From: an uncultured Kangiella sp. | GTDB taxonomy: Bacteria; Pseudomonadota; Gammaproteobacteria; Enterobacterales; Kangiellaceae | Assembly: GCA_947503435.1 (NCBI GenBank) | Contig: CANNDL010000004.1 | Span: 1-64,000 of the forward strand | Reading direction: 5' to 3' | Length of the DNA stretch: 64,000 bases | In this document: one piece after another, positions 8,338 to 15,974 of the stretch | How positions within the stretch are numbered: position 1 is the stretch's first letter | Layout of the letters: each line of letters starts with the position of its first letter | Position numbers and translations under genes: made by a program | Notes under the pieces: model-generated | Database searches by the model: none | Told to the model about the DNA's origin: nothing | What the model saw: the letters and a program-made list of their open reading frames with translations, nothing else

Positions 8338-9280
8338 CCGCTTCCAAATTATCTACCATCTTTGAAATAAGTCGTTGTTTTGCTTCTTGACTGGCCCAAG
8401 CGATGTGAGGAGTGATCACTAAGTTATTCAGTTGCGCATTGATTAATTGGTTTGTATCGCTAGGAGGTTCTTGAGTCAAAACATCAAGAGCTGCGCCGGC
8501 TACAATATTATGCTTAAGTGCATTTAGTAATGCAGTTTCATCGATAATCGGACCCCTAGCAGTATTGATTAAATAGGCACTTGGCTTCATTAGATCTAGA
8601 AAAGTGTGATTCACTAAATGATGGGTCTCATCCGACAAAGGGCAATGCAAACTGATAAAATCAGCTTTCTGCACAGCTTGCATCAGCGGGATCTGATTTT
8701 CCCTAACGGGCCGATTAGGTAATTGTGCATATATTATGTTCATGCCAAAAGCAGTTGCCATATCGGCTACTTTTTTTCCTATATTACCCTGACCGATAAT
8801 TAATAATGTTTTACCAGCAACCTCGAGAGTTGGATAATCAGTTAAAGTAAAAATTCGACTTTGTTGCCAGGCACCAGATTTTACCAGAGCATTGTGCTCA
8901 ATGGTTCTTGTTGCAAAATTTAATATAAATTGAAACGCCAACTGAGCAACTGGGTAAGTAGAATAGTCTTCTACATTGAGCGCCTTAATAGTGAGTTTTT
9001 TGCAAGCCTCTAAATCTACGTTATTCATACCTGTTGCGGTCAATTGTATGACCTTAAGGTTTGGTAATTGACTCAATAATTCTCTATCTAGGTTTACCTT
9101 ATTGGTAATAATAACTTCGGCATCTAGGCATCTAGGTAAACGCTCATCCGGTAAGGTTAGTGGGTAAACTTGGAATTCATCAAATAAAGCTTCTAAAGCA
9201 CTTAGGTCAATGAAACCTAAATCATTTGGCTGGCCCTGCCAATTGCCTAAAGTATCGGCGTCTAATAAAACTGCTTTCAT
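8327..9280 (-). CDS. D-isomer-specific 2-hydroxyacid dehydrogenase
   Basis: The 317-residue cytosolic NAD(P)H-dependent oxidoreductase has the nucleotide-binding motif GQGNIG at 163-168. The catalytic triad Arg242 (NTARGP), Glu271 (LTQEPP) and His292 (TPHIAWAS) is intact. It resembles hydroxypyruvate/glyoxylate reductases (HprA type). After the second beta strand of the Rossmann fold (IIYAQLPNRPVR) there is no acidic residue and there are nearby arginines, which hints at NADPH rather than NADH; this is inference. It lies 27 bases downstream of the lipoprotein-like hydratase gene, and the two may be co-transcribed. Confidence 0.88.
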   Translation of the reverse strand: MKAVLLDADTLGNWQGQPNDLGFIDLSALEALFDEFQVYPLTLPDERLPRCLDAEVIITNKVNLDRELLSQLPNLKVIQLTATGMNNVDLEACKKLTIKALNVEDYSTYPVAQLAFQFILNFATRTIEHNALVKSGAWQQSRIFTLTDYPTLEVAGKTLLIIGQGNIGKKVADMATAFGMNIIYAQLPNRPVRENQIPLMQAVQKADFISLHCPLSDETHHLVNHTFLDLMKPSAYLINTARGPIIDETALLNALKHNIVAGAALDVLTQEPPSDTNQLINAQLNNLVITPHIAWASQEAKQRLISKMVDNLEAVIG

Positions 9281-9307
9281 AAGTTTCCTTTATGGGGGTC
9301 AACTTTG

Positions 9308-10066
9308 TTATCGAATAGAAAAGCTTAGTTGGCCAAGCTGACTAAAGTTGGCATCATATTGACCACGTTCTGCTGGGATCATTTTTCCTAAGGCACCGGT
9401 GATCAGCAGATCACCTTTTTTCATTTTATAACCATTGTGATAAAGGTTGGACATTAACCAATGTAATGCTACTAATTGATCGCCCATAGCGTCAGTTGCT
9501 TTGCCCTCGATTACTGGGTTCCCATTTTTGTGTAATTGGGTTGTTATTGAGTTGAGAGTAGTACGATTGAAAGAGATTCCTTTGCCTATTAAAACCTGGT
9601 TAGAGGCTACATTGTTTTCGATTAAGGAAATGCCAGTGACTTTGCTTAAATCTGGATATGCTAAATTTGGAAGCTCAATCACCGGTACTATTCGATCGAT
9701 AAAAGACGTTAATTGTTCCGGTTCCGGAAAGACAATAAAGTCTGGTACATCGGAACTCAGAATAAATCCAATTTCAGTTTCGAGCATTAATTTTTGATAG
9801 TTATCGAGCAAATAAACTTGGCGGTTGTGCGAAAGTCCATTTTGAAAGAGAACACCGGCCACCGGTTCGCTAACCTTAAATTTTGTCTGTCCAGCTTTAG
9901 AAGTTAATCCTGCCTTGTAGCCGATAATGGTTTTTCCAGAATTCTTTATCAATTGGCTTTGCGTAATATAGGCTTGGGTAATGGCATCCTGCTTATTTTC
10001 AATGGTTTTGCAGCTAGTAATAAAAATAAAACCAAAAAAGAGTGAAAGTAGAAGAGCTTTTTTCAT
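9308..10066 (-). CDS. Lipoprotein-like 2-keto-4-pentenoate hydratase (MhpD/FAH-fold family)
   Basis: The 252-residue protein has the core of the hydratase/decarboxylase family: GYKAGLTSKAGQTKF (about 49-63), LETEIGFIL (metal-binding acidic residues, about 95-103), PVIELPN and GDQLVALHWL. In catechol meta-cleavage, relatives hydrate 2-hydroxypenta-2,4-dienoate. Unusually, it begins with MKKALLLSLFFGFIFITSCK, a lipobox-type signal with Cys19, which would place a normally cytosolic fold in the envelope. No other aromatic-degradation genes are nearby. The gene is divergent from uvrD with about 40 bases between the start codons. Family call is good; substrate unknown. Confidence 0.75.
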   Translation of the reverse strand: MKKALLLSLFFGFIFITSCKTIENKQDAITQAYITQSQLIKNSGKTIIGYKAGLTSKAGQTKFKVSEPVAGVLFQNGLSHNRQVYLLDNYQKLMLETEIGFILSSDVPDFIVFPEPEQLTSFIDRIVPVIELPNLAYPDLSKVTGISLIENNVASNQVLIGKGISFNRTTLNSITTQLHKNGNPVIEGKATDAMGDQLVALHWLMSNLYHNGYKMKKGDLLITGALGKMIPAERGQYDANFSQLGQLSFSIR

Positions 10067-10107
10067 ACAATGGCCAGACTATAAGATTTTCTATAAGCAT
10101 AACCCAA

Positions 10108-12282
10108 ATGGATGCCGCTAGCATACTCGATCCCTTAAACGACCCGCAAAAAGAAGCCGTTACTGCTCCTAATAAAGCTTTATTGGTTTTGGCTGGTGCT
10201 GGCTCGGGTAAAACTCGTGTGCTTGTTCATCGAATCGCTTGGTTGGTGCAGGTGGAACAAATCTCAGCCCATGCAGTATTGGCGGTGACCTTTACCAACA
10301 AAGCTGCCCATGAGATGCGTGGCCGAGTTGAGGATATGCTGGCAATGCCAGCGCGTGGCATGTGGATTGGCACCTTCCACTCAATTGCTCATAGACTATT
10401 ACGAGCTCATTATAAAGATGTGGGTTTGCCTGAAGGTTTTCAGATCCTTGATTCGCAAGATCAGCTTAGAGTTGTGAAAAGGGTCATGAAAGAGCTCAAC
10501 TTAGATGATAATGAATGGCCGCCTAAGCAAGCTCAATGGTACATCAATGCCAAAAAAGACGAAGGGTTAAGGCCTGGCAGTATTCACCACCATGGTGATT
10601 TTTTTGTCAGCACCATGATCAAAGTTTATTACGCTTACGAGGAAGCTTGTAAAACTGCTGGCTTAGTGGATTTTAATGAACTGCTGTTGCGAGCATACGA
10701 ACTCTGGGCCAATAATCCTCGCTTGCTCAAACACTATCAAGAGCGCTTTAAGCATATCCTTGTGGATGAATTCCAAGATACCAATCACATTCAATATGCT
10801 TGGATCCGAATGCTGACCAATGATAATAATCGCATCACCATTGTTGGTGATGATGATCAGTCGATTTACGGATGGCGCGGCGCTAAGATTGAAAACATTC
10901 GTCAATTTGAAAATGATTTTCCTGATTGCAAGGTTTCTCGTTTAGAACAAAACTATCGCTCTACTTCTACGATTCTAAAAGCTGCGAATGCGGTAATTGC
11001 CAATAACAATGATCGCATGGGTAAAAACTTATGGACCGAAGGCAATCAAGGCGAGCCAATTAGTTTATATGCTGCTTTTAATGAACAAGAAGAAGCGCGC
11101 TTTATTGCAGCTCGAATTCAAGATTGGGTTGAGCAAGGCAACTCCTATAATGACGTTGCAATCCTATATCGCTCTAATGCTCAATCGCGGGTGTTAGAAG
11201 AGGCCATGCTGCTAAAAGGTGTTCCATATAGAATTTATGGCGGTTTACGCTTCTTCGAACGAGCTGAAGTTAAAGATACATTGGCTTATTTGCGCTTAAT
11301 GACCAACCGTTATGATGACGCTTCATTTGAGCGAGTAGTGAATCAACCCGCGCGAGGCCTTGGCCAGAAGTCTGTAGATTCCATACGAGAAGTCGCTAGA
11401 AATGAACAGATTACTTTATGGCAAGCTTCTGAAAAAATGATTGAAGAGCAATTGCTAACGCCCAGAGCCAGAAATGCTTTATCGGGCTTTGTGCAGCTGG
11501 TTAATGAGCTAGATAATGATACTAAAGAATTGGAGCTCGGCGAGCAGACGGAAATCGTGATTGAGCATTCGGGCTTATTGGAAATGTACTCCAAAGAAAA
11601 AGGTGAGAAAGGCCAAGCACGCAAAGAGAACTTACAAGAGTTGGTTAACGCTGCTCGTGAATTTGATCCGGATGAAGTGGTGCCTGAAGAGCTGCCGGAT
11701 ATGGATGAGCTTACGGCTTTCCTGTCACACGCTTCGCTCGAAGCCGGCGAAACTCAAGCTGAAGAATACCAAGAGTCGGTACAGATGATGACCTTACACT
11801 CGGCAAAAGGCTTGGAGTTTCCATTAGTCTTTATTGCTGGAGTGGAAGAAAAGCTATTCCCACATCAAATGTCGATCGATGAACCAGGAGGTTTAGAGGA
11901 AGAGCGACGCTTGGCGTATGTAGGGATTACCCGTGCTATGCAGCAACTGTATTTAACCTTTGCCGAAAAACGCCGCCTATTTGGTCGTGAAACCTATCCA
12001 CAAGTTTCACGCTTTGTGCGTGAGATCCCTTCTGAGCTTTTAAGTGAAGTTCGCTTAAATACCCAAGTCCAACGTCCGGTTTTTACTAAAGAATCCCCCA
12101 TTCGCAAAAAAGGCCCCGAAGGTTTTTATCTGGGACAGCTAGTTAAACACCCAAAATTCGGTAAAGGCATCATCATTAATTATGAGGGTGAAGGCCCGCA
12201 AGCATCGATTCAAATCAACTTTGAGAACGATGGTTTGAAGAAGTTGATGGTTTCTTATGCCAAATTAGAGCCGGTCACTTAA
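10108..12282 (+). CDS. uvrD: DNA helicase II UvrD
   Basis: The 724-residue superfamily-1 3'-5' helicase acts in nucleotide excision and mismatch repair. Walker A is AGAGSGKT at 29-36, motif II is VDEFQDTN, motif III is GDDDQSIYGWRGA, motif V is LHSAKGLEF and motif VI is RLAYVGITRA. The C-terminal tail (GQLVKHPKFGKG) matches the UvrD/PcrA Tudor-like domain that contacts RNA polymerase. I chose the ATG at 10108, giving MDAASILDPLND, which aligns with E. coli UvrD (720 residues). An upstream in-frame ATG at 10042 would add 22 residues overlapping the divergent gene. Confidence 0.97.
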   Translation: MDAASILDPLNDPQKEAVTAPNKALLVLAGAGSGKTRVLVHRIAWLVQVEQISAHAVLAVTFTNKAAHEMRGRVEDMLAMPARGMWIGTFHSIAHRLLRAHYKDVGLPEGFQILDSQDQLRVVKRVMKELNLDDNEWPPKQAQWYINAKKDEGLRPGSIHHHGDFFVSTMIKVYYAYEEACKTAGLVDFNELLLRAYELWANNPRLLKHYQERFKHILVDEFQDTNHIQYAWIRMLTNDNNRITIVGDDDQSIYGWRGAKIENIRQFENDFPDCKVSRLEQNYRSTSTILKAANAVIANNNDRMGKNLWTEGNQGEPISLYAAFNEQEEARFIAARIQDWVEQGNSYNDVAILYRSNAQSRVLEEAMLLKGVPYRIYGGLRFFERAEVKDTLAYLRLMTNRYDDASFERVVNQPARGLGQKSVDSIREVARNEQITLWQASEKMIEEQLLTPRARNALSGFVQLVNELDNDTKELELGEQTEIVIEHSGLLEMYSKEKGEKGQARKENLQELVNAAREFDPDEVVPEELPDMDELTAFLSHASLEAGETQAEEYQESVQMMTLHSAKGLEFPLVFIAGVEEKLFPHQMSIDEPGGLEEERRLAYVGITRAMQQLYLTFAEKRRLFGRETYPQVSRFVREIPSELLSEVRLNTQVQRPVFTKESPIRKKGPEGFYLGQLVKHPKFGKGIIINYEGEGPQASIQINFENDGLKKLMVSYAKLEPVT

Positions 12283-12340
12283 TGACTTGCAGTCATTTGT
12301 GTAAGTAAATATCAGTATGTAAACAAATGCTTTTATAATT

Positions 12341-12356
12341 GATACAAACCGATACA
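12341..12356 (+). promoter_or_regulatory. GATACA direct-repeat motif (putative regulator site)
   Basis: GATACAAACCGATACA holds two GATACA hexamers 10 bases apart. The same 16-mer recurs with one mismatch, inverted, at 56801-56816 upstream of the trypsin-fold protease. Tandem hexamers one helical turn apart are typical of OmpR/PhoB-type regulators; the actual protein is unknown. Confidence 0.5.
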
Positions 12357-12456
12357 TTTTGCTCTGACCAGATCAAGGAGGATTTTCTAAGTTATTGATT
12401 TATATAGACTTCACTTCATTAGTAAAACTAATGATAGAAATTAATAAAAATAATGG

Positions 12457-12485
12457 TTGACCGTTTTCTTTACAATTGATTAAAT
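12457..12485 (+). promoter_or_regulatory. Sigma70-like promoter of the first subtilase gene
   Basis: TTGACC and TTAAAT are separated by 17 bases. Transcription would start near 12492, on a 14-base palindrome, and would read through the hairpin at 12514-12563 before reaching the ORF. Confidence 0.5.
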
Positions 12486-12513
12486 CTAAATGTGACCTAG
12501 GTCACTGGTCAGA

Positions 12514-12563
12514 CCTCATTGCTATGGAAAAGCACATTGGTTCATAGCAATGGGGTTTTTTTT
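12514..12563 (+). terminator. Terminator-like hairpin in the first subtilase leader (or late uvrD terminator)
   Basis: A 13-bp stem (CCTCATTGCTATG with CATAGCAATGGGG, one G-U pair) with a 16-base loop is followed by eight T residues. It lies 231 bases after uvrD but only 40 bases before the protease ATG, which makes a leader attenuator a real alternative to a uvrD terminator. Confidence 0.75.
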
Positions 12564-12602
12564 GTATTTATTTTTTAACAATTTCAATAAATGGGGTAGT
12601 TT

Positions 12603-14414
12603 ATGAAATTTAAGATGAAATTAGCTTGCGCAGCTTCTTTATTAGCTTTAGGCACTGCTGCACACGCTGAGCGTATGATCGTAACTCACGATGGTTCAAA
12701 TGGTAATGGCCTTAAGAAGGGCCACAAAGTATTAGTTGATGGTCAGGGTTGGTTTGCTGTTGATTTAGATGAAAATGGCAAAAGCGGCATGCGTGGTAAG
12801 AAAGGCTTCAAAAATATGGAAGTTGATGCTCCACGTCGTTTAATGGGTTTTGCAGATAGTGCTGGTAACCCAAACAGCGTTCAAGTTCTTCCTTATAACT
12901 ATCTTCAAGTTGAAGGTGATCAATTAACACTAGACAAAAACGCAGGCATGAAAGTTTGTGTTGTTGATTCTGGTTTAGCTCGTGATACTGGTGAAACAGG
13001 CGGTCGTAACAACGATTTCGATTTCTCATCAATTACTGGTGATAACGATTCTGGTACTGGCGATTGGTTCCGCGATGGTGGTGCTCACGGTACTCACGTT
13101 GCAGGTACTATCGGTGCAGCGGACAATGGTGTTGGTATCATTGGTGTTGCTCCTGGCGTTGATATGCACATCATTAAAGTATTCAACAATGCTGGTTGGG
13201 GTTACTCTTCAGACTTAGCTCAAGCTGTAAACAAGTGTGCTCAAGCTGGTGCTAATATCATCAACATGTCATTAGGTGGCGGTCAAGCTAACTCTACTGA
13301 AGAAAATGCTATCACTAACTTCGTTAATAACGGTGGTTTAGTATTAGTAGCTGCTGGTAATGACGGTAACACTACTCGTTCATACCCTGCAGGTTATGAA
13401 GCTTCTATGATGGTTGGTGGTGTTAATAAAGATGATGGCAAATATGCTGCTTCTCAATATCCATCTTGTACGGTTACTACTGGTAAAGGTAGAAGACAAA
13501 CGACTACTACTAAAGAAACAATCTGTGTAGAGATTGCTGCTGGTGGTCAAGACGTTCTTTCTACAGTTCCTGCTGGTACTGGCGCGGTTGCAGCGGTAAC
13601 TGCTGACGGTTCTGCAGTAGCTGCTGCTTCTACAGCAAATACTGGTACTCAAACTGCAGCTGGATACCACATGGGTACCGCAGAAGCAGTTGACTCTGGT
13701 GCTAACGGTAAAGTTTGTTTAATCGACCGTGGTAACATTTCTTTCGCAGATAAAGTAAACAACTGTGCTAACTCTGGTGGTGTTGCTGCTGTAGTAATCA
13801 ATAACGTTGCTGGCGAAGGTGTTGTTCATATGGACATCGCTGGAGCAGAAGGTACTGTTCCTGCAGTTGGCGTTGCATTTGAAGACCGTGGTACTTTATT
13901 AGGTGCTTCTAGCGTGACTGTTGATTCTACTGCTGGTGACTATGCAGTATTCTCTGGTACTTCTATGGCTACTCCTACAGTTGCTGGTGCAGCGGCTCTA
14001 GTATGGTCTAATCACCCAACTTGTACTGGCGAAGAAATTCGCGCAGCTCTTAAAGCTACAGCTCAAGACGTAGGTGATGCTGGTCATGACGTACACTTTG
14101 GTTACGGTATCGCTAAATCAAAAGCAGCTAGCGACTACTTAACAACTAACGGTTGTAATGGCGGTCCTATCGATCCACCACCATCTGGTGACGCTACACT
14201 TTCTGGTAGCACTTCTAAAGGTGGTCGTCAGGCTAACATCAGCTGGGATGGTTTGAACGGTTCTTCTGTTGACGTTTACATCAACGGTAGCAACAATGGT
14301 TCTACTGCGAACGACGGTTCTGCTTCTTACTCTATCTCAAAGAATGCTAGCTACACGTTCAAAGTATGTGAGTCTGGTTCTACGACTACATGTACTAACG
14401 AAATCACTTTATAA
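12603..14414 (+). CDS. Secreted subtilisin-family (S8) serine protease with PA insert
   Basis: The 603-residue precursor has signal peptide MKFKMKLACAASLLALGTAAHAE. The catalytic triad is Asp122 (VCVVDSG), His162 (AHGTHVAG) and Ser454 (SGTSMATP), with oxyanion Asn253 in AAGND. Between about 350 and 440 a PA (protease-associated) domain is inserted, as in lactocepin-type subtilases. No clear I9 propeptide is seen. The last about 80 residues form a beta-rich domain with WDGLNGSSVDVYING and VCESGSTTTC that resembles the tail of the third protease. Ribosome-binding site GGGG lies six bases upstream. Likely extracellular protein degradation; no sorting tail is visible. Confidence 0.95.
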   Translation: MKFKMKLACAASLLALGTAAHAERMIVTHDGSNGNGLKKGHKVLVDGQGWFAVDLDENGKSGMRGKKGFKNMEVDAPRRLMGFADSAGNPNSVQVLPYNYLQVEGDQLTLDKNAGMKVCVVDSGLARDTGETGGRNNDFDFSSITGDNDSGTGDWFRDGGAHGTHVAGTIGAADNGVGIIGVAPGVDMHIIKVFNNAGWGYSSDLAQAVNKCAQAGANIINMSLGGGQANSTEENAITNFVNNGGLVLVAAGNDGNTTRSYPAGYEASMMVGGVNKDDGKYAASQYPSCTVTTGKGRRQTTTTKETICVEIAAGGQDVLSTVPAGTGAVAAVTADGSAVAAASTANTGTQTAAGYHMGTAEAVDSGANGKVCLIDRGNISFADKVNNCANSGGVAAVVINNVAGEGVVHMDIAGAEGTVPAVGVAFEDRGTLLGASSVTVDSTAGDYAVFSGTSMATPTVAGAAALVWSNHPTCTGEEIRAALKATAQDVGDAGHDVHFGYGIAKSKAASDYLTTNGCNGGPIDPPPSGDATLSGSTSKGGRQANISWDGLNGSSVDVYINGSNNGSTANDGSASYSISKNASYTFKVCESGSTTTCTNEITL

Positions 14415-14437
14415 TATTTATAATAAAAGTGTTAGTT

Positions 14438-14463
14438 AAGCCCCGCATTGCGGGGCTTTTTTT
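14438..14463 (+). terminator. Rho-independent terminator after the first subtilase
   Basis: AAGCCCCGC and GCGGGGCTT form a perfect 9-bp stem with an ATT loop followed by a run of T residues, 24 bases after the stop codon. Confidence 0.93.
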
Positions 14464-14621
14464 ATGTCGAATTTTTTTACATTAGGCGCCTTTATCTAAG
14501 CGAGGTTTGACCATTAGAATTTTTTATCTGAAATGCTTGTGATCATAATGAGAACTTGATATAAAACAGTCGCTTGTAGATTTTATGAGCAATAATAAAT
14601 TATTCATTCAAGGGGTAGGAA

Positions 14622-15740
14622 ATGAAAAAAACACTTATAGCTGGTGCAGTTTCTATGGCCGTTGCAAATGCTGCAATGGCAGAAAAAGCAACTTTCGGTG
14701 GTGACACTGATTATCTAAATGTTCAAAATCGTTGCATCATTCAATTTCAAGATGGCGTTGATGCCAATGACGTAAAGGGTTTAGCCAACGCTTTAGCTAA
14801 GCGTGGTGGAGCTTCGGTAAACAATGTTTACAAGCATGCGATTAAAGGCTTCACAGCTAACATGCCTTGTCATGCAGCACAAAAAGCTTTTGGCCAAGAT
14901 GCGAGCATCAAGAAGATGTCTCCAGATGGTATCGTAACAGCTACCTATAAAGGTAAGCCTGGCGGTGGCGGTGATGGCGGCGGCGGTCAGCAAGTTTCAT
15001 ACGGTACTGGCAGAGTGAATGGTCCAGTTGATGGTACTGGCAAAACGGCGTGGGTTTTAGATACTGGTATTGATTTAGATCACCCAGATTTAAACGTAGA
15101 TTCAAGCCAAGGTTTTGTGGCCAATGGTATTCGCGGTGGTATGGAAGATCAAAACGGTCACGGTACTCACGTTGCAGGCTCGATCGCAGCATTAAATAAT
15201 AACACTGGTTCATTAGGTGTTGCTCCTGGCGCGACAGTAGTTCCGATTCGTGTTTTAGATCGTCGTGGCTCTGGCTCTTATTCAGGCATTATCGCTGGTC
15301 TTGATCACGTTGCTTCTCGTGCTAGCAATGGTGACTGCGTAAATATGAGTTTGGGCGGTCCAGCAGATGGTGCTGTGGATGATGCAGTACGTGGTGCGGC
15401 ACAACAATCTGGTGCTTACTTTGTCATCGCTGCGGGTAACGATTCACGTGATGCGGATGGTTTCTCGCCAGCTCGCGTAAATGGTAACAACATCTATACT
15501 ATTGCTGCTATGTCAAATGGTGATAACTGGGCATCTTATTCGAACTATGGTAATGATGTAGATTACATCTCTCCAGGTTCAAGTATCTTCTCTTTATGGA
15601 AGAATGGCGGCACTAACACTATCTCTGGTACTTCTATGGCGTCTCCACACGCTTGTGCAGTATTGATGATGGGTGGTCGTAGTACAGACGGCTCAGTAAG
15701 TGATGGTCGAGGTGGTTCTTACCCGATTTTAGTTCTTTAA
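14622..15740 (+). CDS. Secreted subtilisin-family (S8) protease with I9-type propeptide, compact
   Basis: The 372-residue precursor has signal peptide MKKTLIAGAVSMAVANAAMAEK. An inhibitor-I9-like propeptide follows (about 35-108, RCIIQFQDGVDANDV). A glycine-rich linker (about 112-122) joins it to a minimal catalytic domain with Asp147 (VLDTGID), His180 (NGHGTHVAGS), Asn273 (AAGND) and Ser338 (SGTSMASP). It resembles proteinase-K/aqualysin-type enzymes but ends soon after the Ser motif, with no accessory C-terminal domain. The start follows AGGGGTAG. It is the middle member of three tandem subtilase genes, each with its own terminator. Confidence 0.94.
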   Translation: MKKTLIAGAVSMAVANAAMAEKATFGGDTDYLNVQNRCIIQFQDGVDANDVKGLANALAKRGGASVNNVYKHAIKGFTANMPCHAAQKAFGQDASIKKMSPDGIVTATYKGKPGGGGDGGGGQQVSYGTGRVNGPVDGTGKTAWVLDTGIDLDHPDLNVDSSQGFVANGIRGGMEDQNGHGTHVAGSIAALNNNTGSLGVAPGATVVPIRVLDRRGSGSYSGIIAGLDHVASRASNGDCVNMSLGGPADGAVDDAVRGAAQQSGAYFVIAAGNDSRDADGFSPARVNGNNIYTIAAMSNGDNWASYSNYGNDVDYISPGSSIFSLWKNGGTNTISGTSMASPHACAVLMMGGRSTDGSVSDGRGGSYPILVL

Positions 15741-15761
15741 TTTAGAGCTAAAACCTTGCTA

Positions 15762-15790
15762 AAAGCACTCTTTTATAAGAGTGCTTTTTT
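15762..15790 (+). terminator. Rho-independent terminator after the second subtilase
   Basis: AAAGCACTCTT pairs with AAGAGTGCTTT around TTAT and is followed by T residues, about 20 bases after the stop codon. Confidence 0.9.
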
Positions 15791-15820
15791 ATGCCAGGAA
15801 GCTATTGTGAAAGGACGACC

Positions 15821-15836
15821 GATACAATTTGACACA
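15821..15836 (+). promoter_or_regulatory. Degenerate GATACA/GACACA repeat upstream of the third subtilase
   Basis: GATACAATTTGACACA has the same 10-base hexamer spacing as the motif at 12341 but is weaker. The second half contains TTGACA and might instead be a -35 element. Confidence 0.3.
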
Positions 15837-15894
15837 TTCCAATAACCAATTGATTTATATGGATAAAATTAACTTTTGTATAAAAAACCGACAA

Positions 15895-15923
15895 TTGTAT
15901 CGATTTCAGTTCCTTGATATAAA
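15895..15923 (+). promoter_or_regulatory. Sigma70-like promoter of the third subtilase gene
   Basis: TTGTAT, a 17-base spacer and TATAAA predict a start near 15930. Just after it, 15923-15947 can fold into an 11-bp hairpin (GTCG-TTT-CGAC core) without a T tail, perhaps a stabilising 5' leader structure. Confidence 0.45.
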
Positions 15924-15974
15924 AGTGTTGTCGTTTCGACGACGCTTAAATTAAAAAAATGGGGTAGTAAAAAT

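Larger units (their letters stand above)
12283..12602. other. 320-base gene-free region between uvrD and the first subtilase
   Basis: No ORF is supported. It holds, in order, a GATACA direct repeat (12341-12356), a sigma70-like promoter (12457-12485), a perfect 14-base palindrome GTGACCTAGGTCAC (12492-12505) at about the predicted start site, a terminator-type hairpin (12514-12563) and the protease ribosome-binding site (12593-12599). Confidence 0.7.

Noticed and set aside
12591-12599. ATG-GGG-TAG as a two-codon upstream ORF before the subtilases
   Set aside because: The second subtilase has AGGGGTAG with no ATG, and the GGGG spacing to the true start fits a ribosome-binding role.
13380-13670. 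Minus-strand ORFs inside the subtilase genes
   Set aside because: They are low-complexity Ser/Thr/Arg shadows of the GCT/GGT-rich protease codons, without ribosome-binding sites.
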